Source: Actinomycetes bacterium (GTDB lineage: Bacteria; Actinomycetota; Acidimicrobiia; Acidimicrobiales; Palsa-688). Taken from it: a stretch of 7,364 nucleotides of DNA. The translations under genes were made by a program, and so were the position numbers. Shown here in pieces: positions 1 through 5,032 of this stretch. How positions within the stretch are numbered: position 1 is the stretch's first letter; each line of letters opens with the position of its first letter. Under the pieces are notes generated by a model that saw only the letters and a program-made list of their open reading frames with translations, made no database searches and had not been told where the DNA came from. Location: assembly GCA_021808425.1 (NCBI GenBank), contig JAKBBS010000160.1, positions 1-7,364 on the forward strand, written 5' to 3'.

Positions 1-40
1 CGTTTTCCTTGCAGCCGTGAGCGCGCGTTTAGTCTGACGC

Positions 41-60
41 GAGGACCGTGGAGGACCTTG
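41..60. repeat. Short imperfect tandem repeat, 2 x 10 bp
   Basis: GAGGACCGTG is followed directly by GAGGACCTTG, with one mismatch. It lies in the non-coding leader before the transposase remnant. No function is apparent, and two copies this short can arise by chance. The rest of 1-160 shows no gene or RNA that I can support. Confidence 0.3.
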
Positions 61-160
61 GAGTGTCGCTGTGAGCACGAGCCCTAGATTTCGCTTCGCC
101 AGGTCCTTCTCCGACAGCCTCCCGACTGTCTACTTCGCCCCGAAAAAGTCGATGTGAAAA

Positions 161-432
161 ATGGTTGTGACCTCGGCTTTTAGGTGGCGAGGGTCATTGC
201 GTTGGGGGCCGAGTGCGAGCACCACGAACCCTACCCGGACGCTGTGGGAGGCGGTCCTGCCTCCCGGCTTCGAGGACGTGCCCGCCGAGTTGGCTCGGGT
301 CGACGCTCTCCTCGATGACCCGGTGTTCTTCGACCCTACCGGAAGTTGTTCTCGGCTCAGATGGGCCGTCCGTCGACGCCGATCGAGACCTACTTACGGA
401 TGATGTTCTTGAAGTCCCGCTACGGGTTGGGT
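161..432 (+). pseudogene. Transposase N-terminal remnant (DUF772-type, IS5/ISNCY-like), frameshifted and truncated
   Basis: The reading frame from 161 gives a typical transposase N-terminus from about 242 (LWEAVLPPGFEDVPAELARV, then DALLDDPVFFDP). It then breaks. The homology resumes one frame over at about 337 with YRKLFSAQMGRPSTPIETYL and RMMFLKSRYGLG, the conserved GRPSTPIETYLR block that opens the DUF772 domain of DDE transposases. The break is at the C run 334-336: one extra C would restore a single frame (GAC CCC TAC CGG), so a one-base deletion is likely. Homology stops at about 432, where the family normally continues with a G-Y-E-x-L-C-x-E-V block; the DNA beyond belongs to the convergent PIN gene. 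The DDE catalytic core is absent, so the element cannot move itself. The true start is uncertain: 161 is the first ATG in frame, and the first 27 residues are not recognisable. No terminal inverted repeat was identified. The family assignment comes from remembered motif similarity, not a search. Confidence 0.8.
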
Positions 433-915
433 CAGCGGGACGGGCTCGGCGGTTCGTTCCTCGGACTGGATCCCATCGGGTTGAACCTGCTCGTCTGCCG
501 GAGCCCGTGCGATGCCGGCCCTCTCGACCCCCGACCGCAGCCGCTGGTCCCAAGCGGCAAACAGGAGCTCGTCGGCGTTCAGGGCGAGCGCGCTGGCCAG
601 GTGGACCGCATCGGCACCACGCAGCACGTGCTGGCCGGCCAGCTGACCGGCGTGGATCGCGACCGTCTCGGTGAGCTCCACTGGCCGAACGGCCGCCCAG
701 TACTCCTCCCACGCCACCTCGGCCTGCTGCTGAGCATCGATTTCCAGTCGGTTATCGCGTCCAGCCGCTGCCAGAGCAGCGCGCACCTCGCAGTAGGACA
801 ATCGGCTCGAGACCGCTGCGTCACACCCGTCCCACAACGCCGCGGCGATATCGGACCCATCCTCCTCGACGAGCAGCTTCACGAAGGCGCTGCTGTCGAA
901 GTAGACGATCGTCAC
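394..915 (-). CDS. PIN-domain ribonuclease toxin (VapC-like) with aberrant C-terminal tail
   Basis: This is predicted to be the Mg2+-dependent RNase toxin of a type II toxin-antitoxin pair. All four acidic PIN positions are visible: D7 in VYFDSSAFVKL, E43 in YCEVRAAL, D102 in GADAVHLASAL and D123 in AAWDQRL. The PIN fold should end near residue 140, but the ORF runs to 173 residues. The last 13 residues (about nt 394-432) are antisense to the transposase remnant, so native 3' sequence was replaced when insertion-sequence DNA joined here, and the roughly 20 residues before them are also unlike a PIN fold. The start is GTG at 915, chosen because MTIVYFDSS is the standard PIN opening; there is no clear Shine-Dalgarno. 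It begins 9 nt after the antitoxin stop, so translational coupling is likely. The active site looks intact, but whether the tail harms folding or antitoxin binding is unknown. Confidence 0.87.
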   Translation of the reverse strand: MTIVYFDSSAFVKLLVEEDGSDIAAALWDGCDAAVSSRLSYCEVRAALAAAGRDNRLEIDAQQQAEVAWEEYWAAVRPVELTETVAIHAGQLAGQHVLRGADAVHLASALALNADELLFAAWDQRLRSGVERAGIARAPADEQVQPDGIQSEERTAEPVPLTQPVAGLQEHHP

Positions 916-924
916 GACCAGACG

Positions 925-1188
925 TCAGCGGCGCTGGTCCGAGACCAACTCGGACACCGGCCGCTGTGCACGCGCCCGGGAGGCACCGCTTGCGGTAGGT
1001 CGGGCCGCACGCTGCGGCCGTCCCAACACCCCTTGGCGGGTCAGCTGCTCAAGAAGCGGCGCCGCATCCACTGCGATCAGGCGGGCCACCGGGGTCCCCC
1101 GATCGGTGACCACGACCTCCTCGCCGGTCCGGACCCGCTCGATCCAGTCCGCTAGCTCGGCCCGCAACACACTCACTGCGACGTCCAC
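925..1188 (-). CDS. Phd/YefM-family antitoxin paired with the PIN toxin
   Basis: An 87-residue protein whose first 45 residues carry the Phd/YefM signature: AVSVLRAELADWIERV, then TGEEVVVTDRGTPVARLIAV. This part normally forms the DNA-binding dimer. The rest (LLEQLTRQGVLGRPQRAARP and a basic Ala/Arg/Ser tail) should be the disordered toxin-neutralising region. It directly precedes the PIN gene (9 nt gap), the usual antitoxin-toxin order. The start is GTG at 1188. The ATG at 1190 is out of frame and meets a stop within a few codons, and internal GTG codons at 1176 and 1170 would trim the N-terminal strand. A -10-like TACGCT ends 7 nt before this GTG, implying a leaderless mRNA that the antitoxin probably autorepresses through the inverted repeat over that promoter. 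Family confidence is high; the exact start is less sure. Confidence 0.85.
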   Translation of the reverse strand: MDVAVSVLRAELADWIERVRTGEEVVVTDRGTPVARLIAVDAAPLLEQLTRQGVLGRPQRAARPTASGASRARAQRPVSELVSDQRR

Positions 1189-1195
1189 ATCGCAC

Positions 1196-1225
1196 AGCGT
1201 ACAACCTGGAAACGGCTAGTTGTAC
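1196..1225 (-). promoter_or_regulatory. Putative leaderless promoter and operator of the PIN toxin-antitoxin module
   Basis: On the minus strand TACGCT (1201-1196, matching actinobacterial TAnnnT) is followed by exactly 7 nt and then the GTG at 1188, so transcription would start at or within a base or two of the start codon. A perfect 7-bp inverted repeat, GTACAAC (1199-1205) and GTTGTAC (1219-1225) with a 13-nt spacer, covers the interval from the expected -35 position to the -10. That is the normal place for an autoregulatory antitoxin operator. There is no convincing -35 hexamer. The repeat is seen directly; the promoter and operator roles are inferred. Confidence 0.5.
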
Positions 1226-1268
1226 TTGACTGTCCGCCTTGGGGATCCGCATCCGGACGATGCCCGCG

Positions 1269-1538
1269 CTACCCGGTGAAGTGCTGGTAGACGCGGCCTC
1301 TGGGACCGACACGGAGGACGAGCACGACGAGAGACTCGTCGCGAACCTCGTACACGACGCGGTAGCCGCCGACGCGGATACGGCGCCACCCAGGAGAACC
1401 TGTGAGGGTGACTGATCCGGTCGGTCGCGGGTCTTGGCCTAACCGGTCGACCGTGGACAGGATGCGCCGACGTGCCGAAACGTCGATACCGCGCAGTTCC
1501 TTTCGAGCTGAGGCCTTCCACTCGATCGCGTAGCTCAC
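1269..1538 (-). CDS. RelE/ParE-family toxin
   Basis: An 89-residue protein, the usual size for the RelE/ParE superfamily. Its layout is the family's: an N-terminal strand (YAIEWKASARKEL), a helical pair through about residue 37 (ARRRILSTVDRLGQDPRP), then the beta-sheet core LTGSPGWRRIRVGGYRVVYE and LVVLVLRVGPRGRVYQH. Basic and aromatic residues typical of the active face are present (W51, R52, R55, Y59, R60, Y63, R76, R80, Y84). Members either cleave ribosome-bound mRNA (RelE) or poison gyrase (ParE); sequence alone does not decide which. Its GTG start overlaps the antitoxin's TGA as GTGA (1538-1535), so translation is coupled to the antitoxin. It ends with TAG 80 nt before the next module. 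The gene looks intact. Confidence 0.9.
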   Translation of the reverse strand: MSYAIEWKASARKELRGIDVSARRRILSTVDRLGQDPRPTGSVTLTGSPGWRRIRVGGYRVVYEVRDESLVVLVLRVGPRGRVYQHFTG

Positions 1539-1807
1539 GCGCTTCGGTGTTGTACCTCATCGGCGAGGAGGTCGCCCCACACCTCCGCGTGGGGCACGTT
1601 CGGACCAGGCTCGGCTGCCGCACGGCGGGCCGCTTCCAGGTCGGCCGCATCCTCGGCTGCCTCGAGGTCCCGGAGCACGTCCACCGGCACGATCGCCGCC
1701 ACAGCTCGCCCGTTGCGAGTCAGGACGATCCGTTCCTCGTTGTACTCCGCCCGGTTCACGAGCTGGCCAAGCTGGTCGCGGGCCTCGGTTACACCGATCT
1801 CAGACAT
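1535..1807 (-). CDS. Phd/YefM-family (RelB-like) antitoxin
   Basis: A 90-residue antitoxin. Residues 1-45 form the Phd/YefM DNA-binding domain (MSEIGVTEARDQLGQLVNRA, ERIVLTRNGRAVAAIVPVDV). The Ala/Glu/Asp-rich stretch LRDLEAAEDAADLEAARRA is a probable helix contacting the toxin. The ATG at 1807 is chosen over longer in-frame starts up to 1960: MSEIGVTEAR is the family N-terminus, a -10-like TAGTAT lies 7 nt upstream, and the extra upstream residues do not resemble the family. No Shine-Dalgarno is present, since GGGCCC directly precedes the ATG, which fits leaderless translation. The gene overlaps the RelE/ParE toxin by 4 nt. It probably represses its own operon through the palindrome upstream. 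Confidence 0.9.
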   Translation of the reverse strand: MSEIGVTEARDQLGQLVNRAEYNEERIVLTRNGRAVAAIVPVDVLRDLEAAEDAADLEAARRAAAEPGPNVPHAEVWGDLLADEVQHRSA

Positions 1808-1814
1808 GGGCCCT

Positions 1815-1836
1815 ATACTACCCGACCTGTACAGGT
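1815..1836 (-). promoter_or_regulatory. Putative leaderless promoter with 12-bp palindromic operator for the RelE/ParE module
   Basis: On the minus strand TAGTAT (1820-1815) is a -10-like hexamer that ends 7 nt before the antitoxin ATG. Just upstream, in the spacer region, is a perfect 12-bp palindrome ACCTGTACAGGT (1825-1836). A protein bound there would block RNA polymerase, as expected of Phd/YefM autoregulation. The octamer ACAACCTG at its edge (minus strand 1839-1832) also occurs at 1201-1208 in the other module's promoter. The plus strand reads TATACT at 1814-1819, so the same AT core could in principle also serve the divergent small ORF. No clear -35 is visible. Confidence 0.5.
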
Positions 1837-1882
1837 TGTGGAGTAGTCCGAGTTGAGGATCGGCTACCCACGCTGGACGGAG

Positions 1883-2002
1883 ATGCGCTTCTCGGGCCTT
1901 CCGGATCGGGAGCCGTGGGTCGGCGTAAACTGGGATACCGATCCTGACTGGGAGTTCCACACGGCCTGGGATCTGGAGCCCGACGAGCTGCAGCGACGAT
2001 AG
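1883..2002 (+). CDS. Small acidic, Trp-rich ORF (39 aa), unknown function
   Basis: I do not recognise this product. It begins MRFSGLPDREPWVGVNWDTD and continues PDWEFHTAWDLEPDELQRR before TAG. It is acidic and rich in tryptophan, which is unusual for random GC-rich DNA. About three quarters of its third codon positions are G or C, as in the genuine genes. The frame opens after a TAG at 1844, so a TTG at 1853 could add ten residues (starting LRIGYPRWTE). A GGAG abuts the ATG too closely to be a good ribosome site. It lies divergent from the RelE/ParE module, beyond the palindrome. It may be a genuine small protein or the C-terminal scrap of a lost gene. Confidence 0.4.
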   Translation: MRFSGLPDREPWVGVNWDTDPDWEFHTAWDLEPDELQRR

Positions 2003-2108
2003 GCGTCGCTCTCAACCGGCTCGCATCTTCGCGCCTCGCCGGCTGACATGACGTCGACAACCCGTCCCACTTGTCGATCGCTCAGCGGACAGCCGACTGG
2101 CGCACTCG

Positions 2109-2329
2109 TTAGGCGGAGCGGAGCACCACAGAGCCGGGGGCAACGTCCACGTGGAGGTTAATGCCTAGCCGTCGCGAGAGGCGCGCCAGGGTGGCCAAGG
2201 AGGGCTCGTGATCGCCGCTCTCCAAACGGGCGACCGCGGGCTCCTTCACGCCTAGCTCGCGGGCCAGAGCGGTGGATCGCACGCGTCCTCCGCCCGCAGC
2301 TCCTCGCCGGTCTTCAACTCCGACGTCAT
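2109..2329 (-). pseudogene. XRE-family HTH antitoxin, frameshifted
   Basis: An ATG at 2329 starts MTSELKTGEELRAEDA, then drifts into unrelated residues and stops at TAG (2254-2252) after 25 codons. One frame over, 2282-2109 encodes a clean helix-turn-helix: STALARELGVKEPAVARLES, then GDHEPSLATLARLSRRLGIN and LHVDVAPGSVVLRSA, ending in TAA. The two halves fit one XRE-type antitoxin with an indel near 2280-2290, in helix 1 or the following turn. The number of lost codons cannot be judged without a homologue. The ATG overlaps the preceding ORF's TGA as ATGA, and a GGAGG (2344-2340) lies 10 nt upstream, the order seen in HigBA-like pairs where the toxin comes first. The intact HTH could only be made from an internal start such as GTG 2282, which would lack helix 1. 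The stretch 2003-2108 holds nothing I can support. Confidence 0.72.
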
Positions 2330-2748
2330 CTCGTGTCAGCCTCCATCTCGGCCAACCGAGCCTCTGCCCGGCGGCATGCAGCAGCGAACCCCCGCTGGTC
2401 GACCTCGGCTTCAGGGCCGACCGCCGCTACCACGAACTCGTCGCCAACCTGGCGGTAGAGGGCTCGCCACGGGCTACGCCCACCTCGAGGACAGAGTTCC
2501 CGGAGGCGATCGGCGCCCCGCACGGCGATGCACGCGAGCGCCGTGCCGGTCCTCCCGCGCCAACCGCCACAAGCAACTTCGACCCGCTCCGCCTCGGCGC
2601 GATTCCATGCCTCACATAGGGCATCCTGCGCGTCGTGGTAGTCGACGGGCGGTCTGAAGTCGGTCCAGCGCACCCGGAGGGCATCCCAGGCGACGGTGAA
2701 CCAGCGTCCGCACCCACCTGCGCAGCGGTTGGAGAACCAGCAACCCAA
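2326..2748 (-). pseudogene. Chimeric ORF: truncated protein-tyrosine-phosphatase-like domain joined to RelE-like toxin C-terminus
   Basis: Residues 16-76 of the 140-aa ORF resemble the small protein-tyrosine-phosphatase-like proteins of actinobacteria. FTVAWDALRVRWTDFRPP contains the candidate general-acid D30, and VEVACGGWRGRTGTALACIA has the CX5R phosphate loop C60-R66. Family members then continue for some 35 residues, but here the sequence changes after A75-V76 (about nt 2521). From there, DRLRELCPRGGRSPWRALYR and QVGDEFVVAAVGPEAEVD, followed by a basic helix AAACRRAEARLAEMEADTR, look like the C-terminal half of a RelE-superfamily toxin. The TGA overlaps the ATG of the XRE antitoxin (ATGA), supporting toxin origin for this half. 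The likely history is a deletion fusing two genes in frame. TTG 2748 is only the first possible start; the next stop upstream in this frame is the TGA of the reductase gene (2811-2809). Cysteines at about residues 3-13 are unexplained. The phosphatase call is fairly firm, the toxin half moderate; expression is unknown. Confidence 0.55.
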
Positions 2749-2808
2749 GGGGTCCTCGCCACAAGCCGCACGGCGGCTGCGCTCCCGCAGCCACGAGAAC
2801 CCTCGGCC

Positions 2809-3834
2809 TCACGAACCCAAAGGCGGGTCCGCTACCTTCAAAAGCTGCTTTCCGAGGTTTGCCCCTTCGAAGAGCCGCCGCAGTGTCAGCGGGGCGTTCT
2901 CCAATCCTTCGCGGACGTCCTCTTCGTAGACGATCTGCCCTGCCTCGACCCACTCGCGCATCGCTTTGCGGCCTTCCTCGAAGCGGTCCCGGTAGTCGCC
3001 GAGCAGGAACCCCTGCATCCGGGAGCTTCGCAGGCACAAGTTGAAGTAGTTGGACGGTCCCGACGGGAGGCTCCCCGGCACGTAACCGGAGGAGATGCTT
3101 CCGCACAGGACAATCCTGGCGTGCCTGCGTATGCGTTTGAGGACTGAGTTGAGCGTCTCGCCGCCGACGTTGTCGAAGAAGACGTCGACGCCACCCGGGG
3201 CAAGCTCGTCCAGGCGGGATCCGACACGCTCGGACTTGTAGTCGATTGCGGCGTCGAACCCGGCGCGGTCCACAAGCCACGCACACTTCTCCGCCCCGCC
3301 CGCTACGCCGATGGTGCGACACCCCAGGATCCGGGCGATCTGGCCCACTACAGAGCCGGTCGCTCCTGCCGCACCGGAGACCACGACCGTCTCGCCGGCG
3401 ACGGGCTGGCCGACATCTGTCAGCCCGAAGTATGCGGTGAGGCCGGTAGTGCCGTAGACGCCCAGCATCGCGCGAGGCTCGACGCCGTCAGGCACGATGG
3501 TGAGGTCCTGGCCGTCGCTGACGTGCCAGTCCTGCCAGCTGAGCATCCCTTGCACGTGCATCCCCGGCCGGTAGCGCGCGTTTTTGGATTCGACGACCTG
3601 GCCGACGGCGTAGGCCTGCATCACCTCGCCGAGGTCCAGTGGCGCCTTGTAGGTGCCTCCGGGCAATAGCCAACCTCGCTGAGTCGGGTCGAACGATAGC
3701 CAGGTAACCGCGATGAGCACCTCGCCGTCGCTCGGCTCGGGCGCCGGGGTCACCCGCATCTCGAAATTCTCGTCGCCCACCAACCCGGCGGGCCGGCTTA
3801 CAAGCACCAACGAGCGGTTGTCGTTCCTCGTCAT
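2809..3834 (-). CDS. NADP-dependent zinc-free MDR oxidoreductase (CurA / LTB4 12-hydroxydehydrogenase-like)
   Basis: A 341-residue member of the medium-chain dehydrogenase/reductase superfamily, full length for the group. Relatives reduce the C=C bond of alpha,beta-unsaturated ketones and aldehydes with NADPH. Visible features are the N-terminal substrate domain with DPTQRGWL (49-56), no GHE zinc-binding motif, GVYGTTGLTAYFGL (125-138), the Rossmann glycine motif SGAAGATGSVVGQIA (153-167), a conserved K183 after the second strand that usually contacts the NADP 2'-phosphate, DNVGGE (221-226), and the C-terminal GANLGKQLLKV. The ATG at 3834 follows a strong GGGGAGG at 4 nt spacing. It lies 19 nt after the P450 stop and is the last gene of the operon. 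It could reduce an enone made by the upstream oxidases, but the substrate is not identifiable. No terminator is evident after its TGA. Confidence 0.9.
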   Translation of the reverse strand: MTRNDNRSLVLVSRPAGLVGDENFEMRVTPAPEPSDGEVLIAVTWLSFDPTQRGWLLPGGTYKAPLDLGEVMQAYAVGQVVESKNARYRPGMHVQGMLSWQDWHVSDGQDLTIVPDGVEPRAMLGVYGTTGLTAYFGLTDVGQPVAGETVVVSGAAGATGSVVGQIARILGCRTIGVAGGAEKCAWLVDRAGFDAAIDYKSERVGSRLDELAPGGVDVFFDNVGGETLNSVLKRIRRHARIVLCGSISSGYVPGSLPSGPSNYFNLCLRSSRMQGFLLGDYRDRFEEGRKAMREWVEAGQIVYEEDVREGLENAPLTLRRLFEGANLGKQLLKVADPPLGS

Positions 3835-3838
3835 CGGA

Positions 3839-3845
3839 CCTCCCC
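3839..3845 (-). promoter_or_regulatory. Strong ribosome binding site of the MDR reductase
   Basis: GGGGAGG on the minus strand, 4 nt before ATG 3834, within the 19-nt gap after the P450 stop. It fixes the start codon and suggests the third gene is initiated independently on the operon mRNA. Confidence 0.75.
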
Positions 3846-3853
3846 GACGTGGT

Positions 3854-5032
3854 TCATCTGCCGCCCCACGTGAGCGGCAGCTCGGCTATGTGGCTTCCGT
3901 GCGCCTCGATCTCGACCCCGTCGGCCAAGCGGTACACCGGTATCCTCTGATGCCACTGCTCCATGGCGATCTTCAGCTCGGCTCGCGCAAGGTGAGAGCC
4001 AAGACAGCGGTGCTCGCTCGCCCCAAACGCTATGTGGCGGTTGGGACTGCGGTCGAGGTGGATCGTCGCAGGATCGTCGAACACTTCGGGATCCCTGGTG
4101 GCCGCTTGGATCGTGAGCAACACCATGTCGTCTTTTTTCATCGGACATCCGTGGAAATCGATGTCGTGGTTCAATTTCCGGGCCATGCTCACGACCGGAT
4201 AGGCGCGCAGGAACTCCTCAATGGCGCTCGGAATGATCGACGGCTCGGAAACCACCCACTCACGGTCGGCCGGGTGCGTAGCGAGATGCCACGTGGACCA
4301 GGTCATCGCCGTCTTGGTGGTGTCAAGCGACCCGAACGCCAACGTCATCAGCGTGTCGAGCAGTTCGTCGTCGCTGAACGGGCGGCCGTCCACCTGCGCA
4401 CCGAGCATGTAGGTGAGAAAGTCGGTGTCGGGGTCCAATCCGCCGGCACGCCTCCCCGCCAGGACATCCACGAAGTAGGCCTTGATGTCGCGCATTGCTG
4501 CGACCGCGTCGTCGGCATTTACATGCCCTCTGATGCGATTGGCGCAGGAGATGAAGAAAGGGGCGTCCGCCAGGGGAAGGTGCAGTATGTGGGTGAGAGT
4601 CCGTGCCGGCAGCTGGTCGGCGAACGCCGAGCAGAACTCCGCTCCGCCGTCGTCGATCAAGCCGTCGATTATCGCCTCGCAGCTTTCGGTCATCGACTGC
4701 TTGTACTTCTCGATGGACTGCGGGGAGAACCAGCGCGCAAGCGGTGCCCGGTATTTCATGTGAATCGGTGGGTCTGTAAGCGACGGCATGAAACGGTACT
4801 CGGGGTTCGGGTCCACCGGTACGATCGAGCGGTTCGAGAAGACCGCCGGCGTTTGGAACGCCTCACGTATATCGTCGAAGCGAGTGAGCACCCAGTAGCC
4901 CTGGGCTATCTCGTTGCGGAACCATCGGTGGCGAGCTCGGAGATCGTCCAAGGCCTCGAATAGAGTCCCCGGAGGCCCGGCAAGGCGCGACAGGTCCACT
5001 TGCTCGACGGGGCACTCACTGATGTCTGTCAT
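3854..5032 (-). CDS. Cytochrome P450 monooxygenase
   Basis: A 392-residue soluble bacterial class I P450 without a membrane anchor. Seen in order: the C-helix block LTDPPIHMKYRAPLARWFSP (85-104); I-helix oxygen-activating motif GSLDTT (234-239) with the acid-threonine pair D237-T238; K-helix EFLR (E273, R276); LDRSPNRHIAFG (326-337); and the heme-cysteine loop FGASEHRCLG (336-345) with C343 as the iron ligand. Two usual glycines are serine: S235 in the I-helix and S339 in the FGxGxHxCxG loop. It would hydroxylate a hydrophobic substrate using O2 and electrons from a ferredoxin and reductase, neither of which is present here. The ATG at 5032 is preferred over an upstream start at 5134: it has GAGGAG at 5 nt spacing, MTDISECP is a normal N-terminus, and the longer version is a shadow of the neighbour. 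The ATG overlaps the Mo enzyme's TGA as ATGA, so the two are coupled in one operon. Confidence 0.95.
   Translation of the reverse strand: MTDISECPVEQVDLSRLAGPPGTLFEALDDLRARHRWFRNEIAQGYWVLTRFDDIREAFQTPAVFSNRSIVPVDPNPEYRFMPSLTDPPIHMKYRAPLARWFSPQSIEKYKQSMTESCEAIIDGLIDDGGAEFCSAFADQLPARTLTHILHLPLADAPFFISCANRIRGHVNADDAVAAMRDIKAYFVDVLAGRRAGGLDPDTDFLTYMLGAQVDGRPFSDDELLDTLMTLAFGSLDTTKTAMTWSTWHLATHPADREWVVSEPSIIPSAIEEFLRAYPVVSMARKLNHDIDFHGCPMKKDDMVLLTIQAATRDPEVFDDPATIHLDRSPNRHIAFGASEHRCLGSHLARAELKIAMEQWHQRIPVYRLADGVEIEAHGSHIAELPLTWGGR

Noticed and set aside
346..1155. Long plus-strand ORF of 269 codons
   Set aside because: Only its first 30 or so codons match a transposase; the rest is antisense to the PIN and antitoxin genes.
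1249..1263. Hairpin GCATC-CGGAC-GATGC between the two toxin-antitoxin modules as a terminator
   Set aside because: A 5-bp stem with no T-run on either strand; too weak to call.
1808..1960. Longer start for the RelE/ParE-module antitoxin
   Set aside because: The extension would translate through the palindrome and -10 and does not resemble Phd/YefM proteins; MSEIGVTEAR is the family N-terminus.
2252..2329. Programmed ribosomal frameshift producing the XRE protein
   Set aside because: There is no slippery heptamer or downstream structure near the frame change, and the spacing also seems to lack codons relative to a normal HTH.
2749..2811. Stop-codon readthrough joining the MDR reductase to the chimeric ORF
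   Set aside because: Both share a frame and only the reductase TGA separates them, but the reductase is full length with a normal C-terminus, so a one-in-three frame coincidence is enough.
2612..3322. Minus-strand Arg-rich ORF of 236 codons overlapping the reductase
   Set aside because: Low-complexity Arg/Pro/Gly composition typical of a shadow frame in GC-rich coding DNA.
3713..4963. Plus-strand ORF of 416 codons opposite the P450
   Set aside because: An antisense shadow: the P450 frame holds every catalytic motif, while this frame has no recognisable domain.
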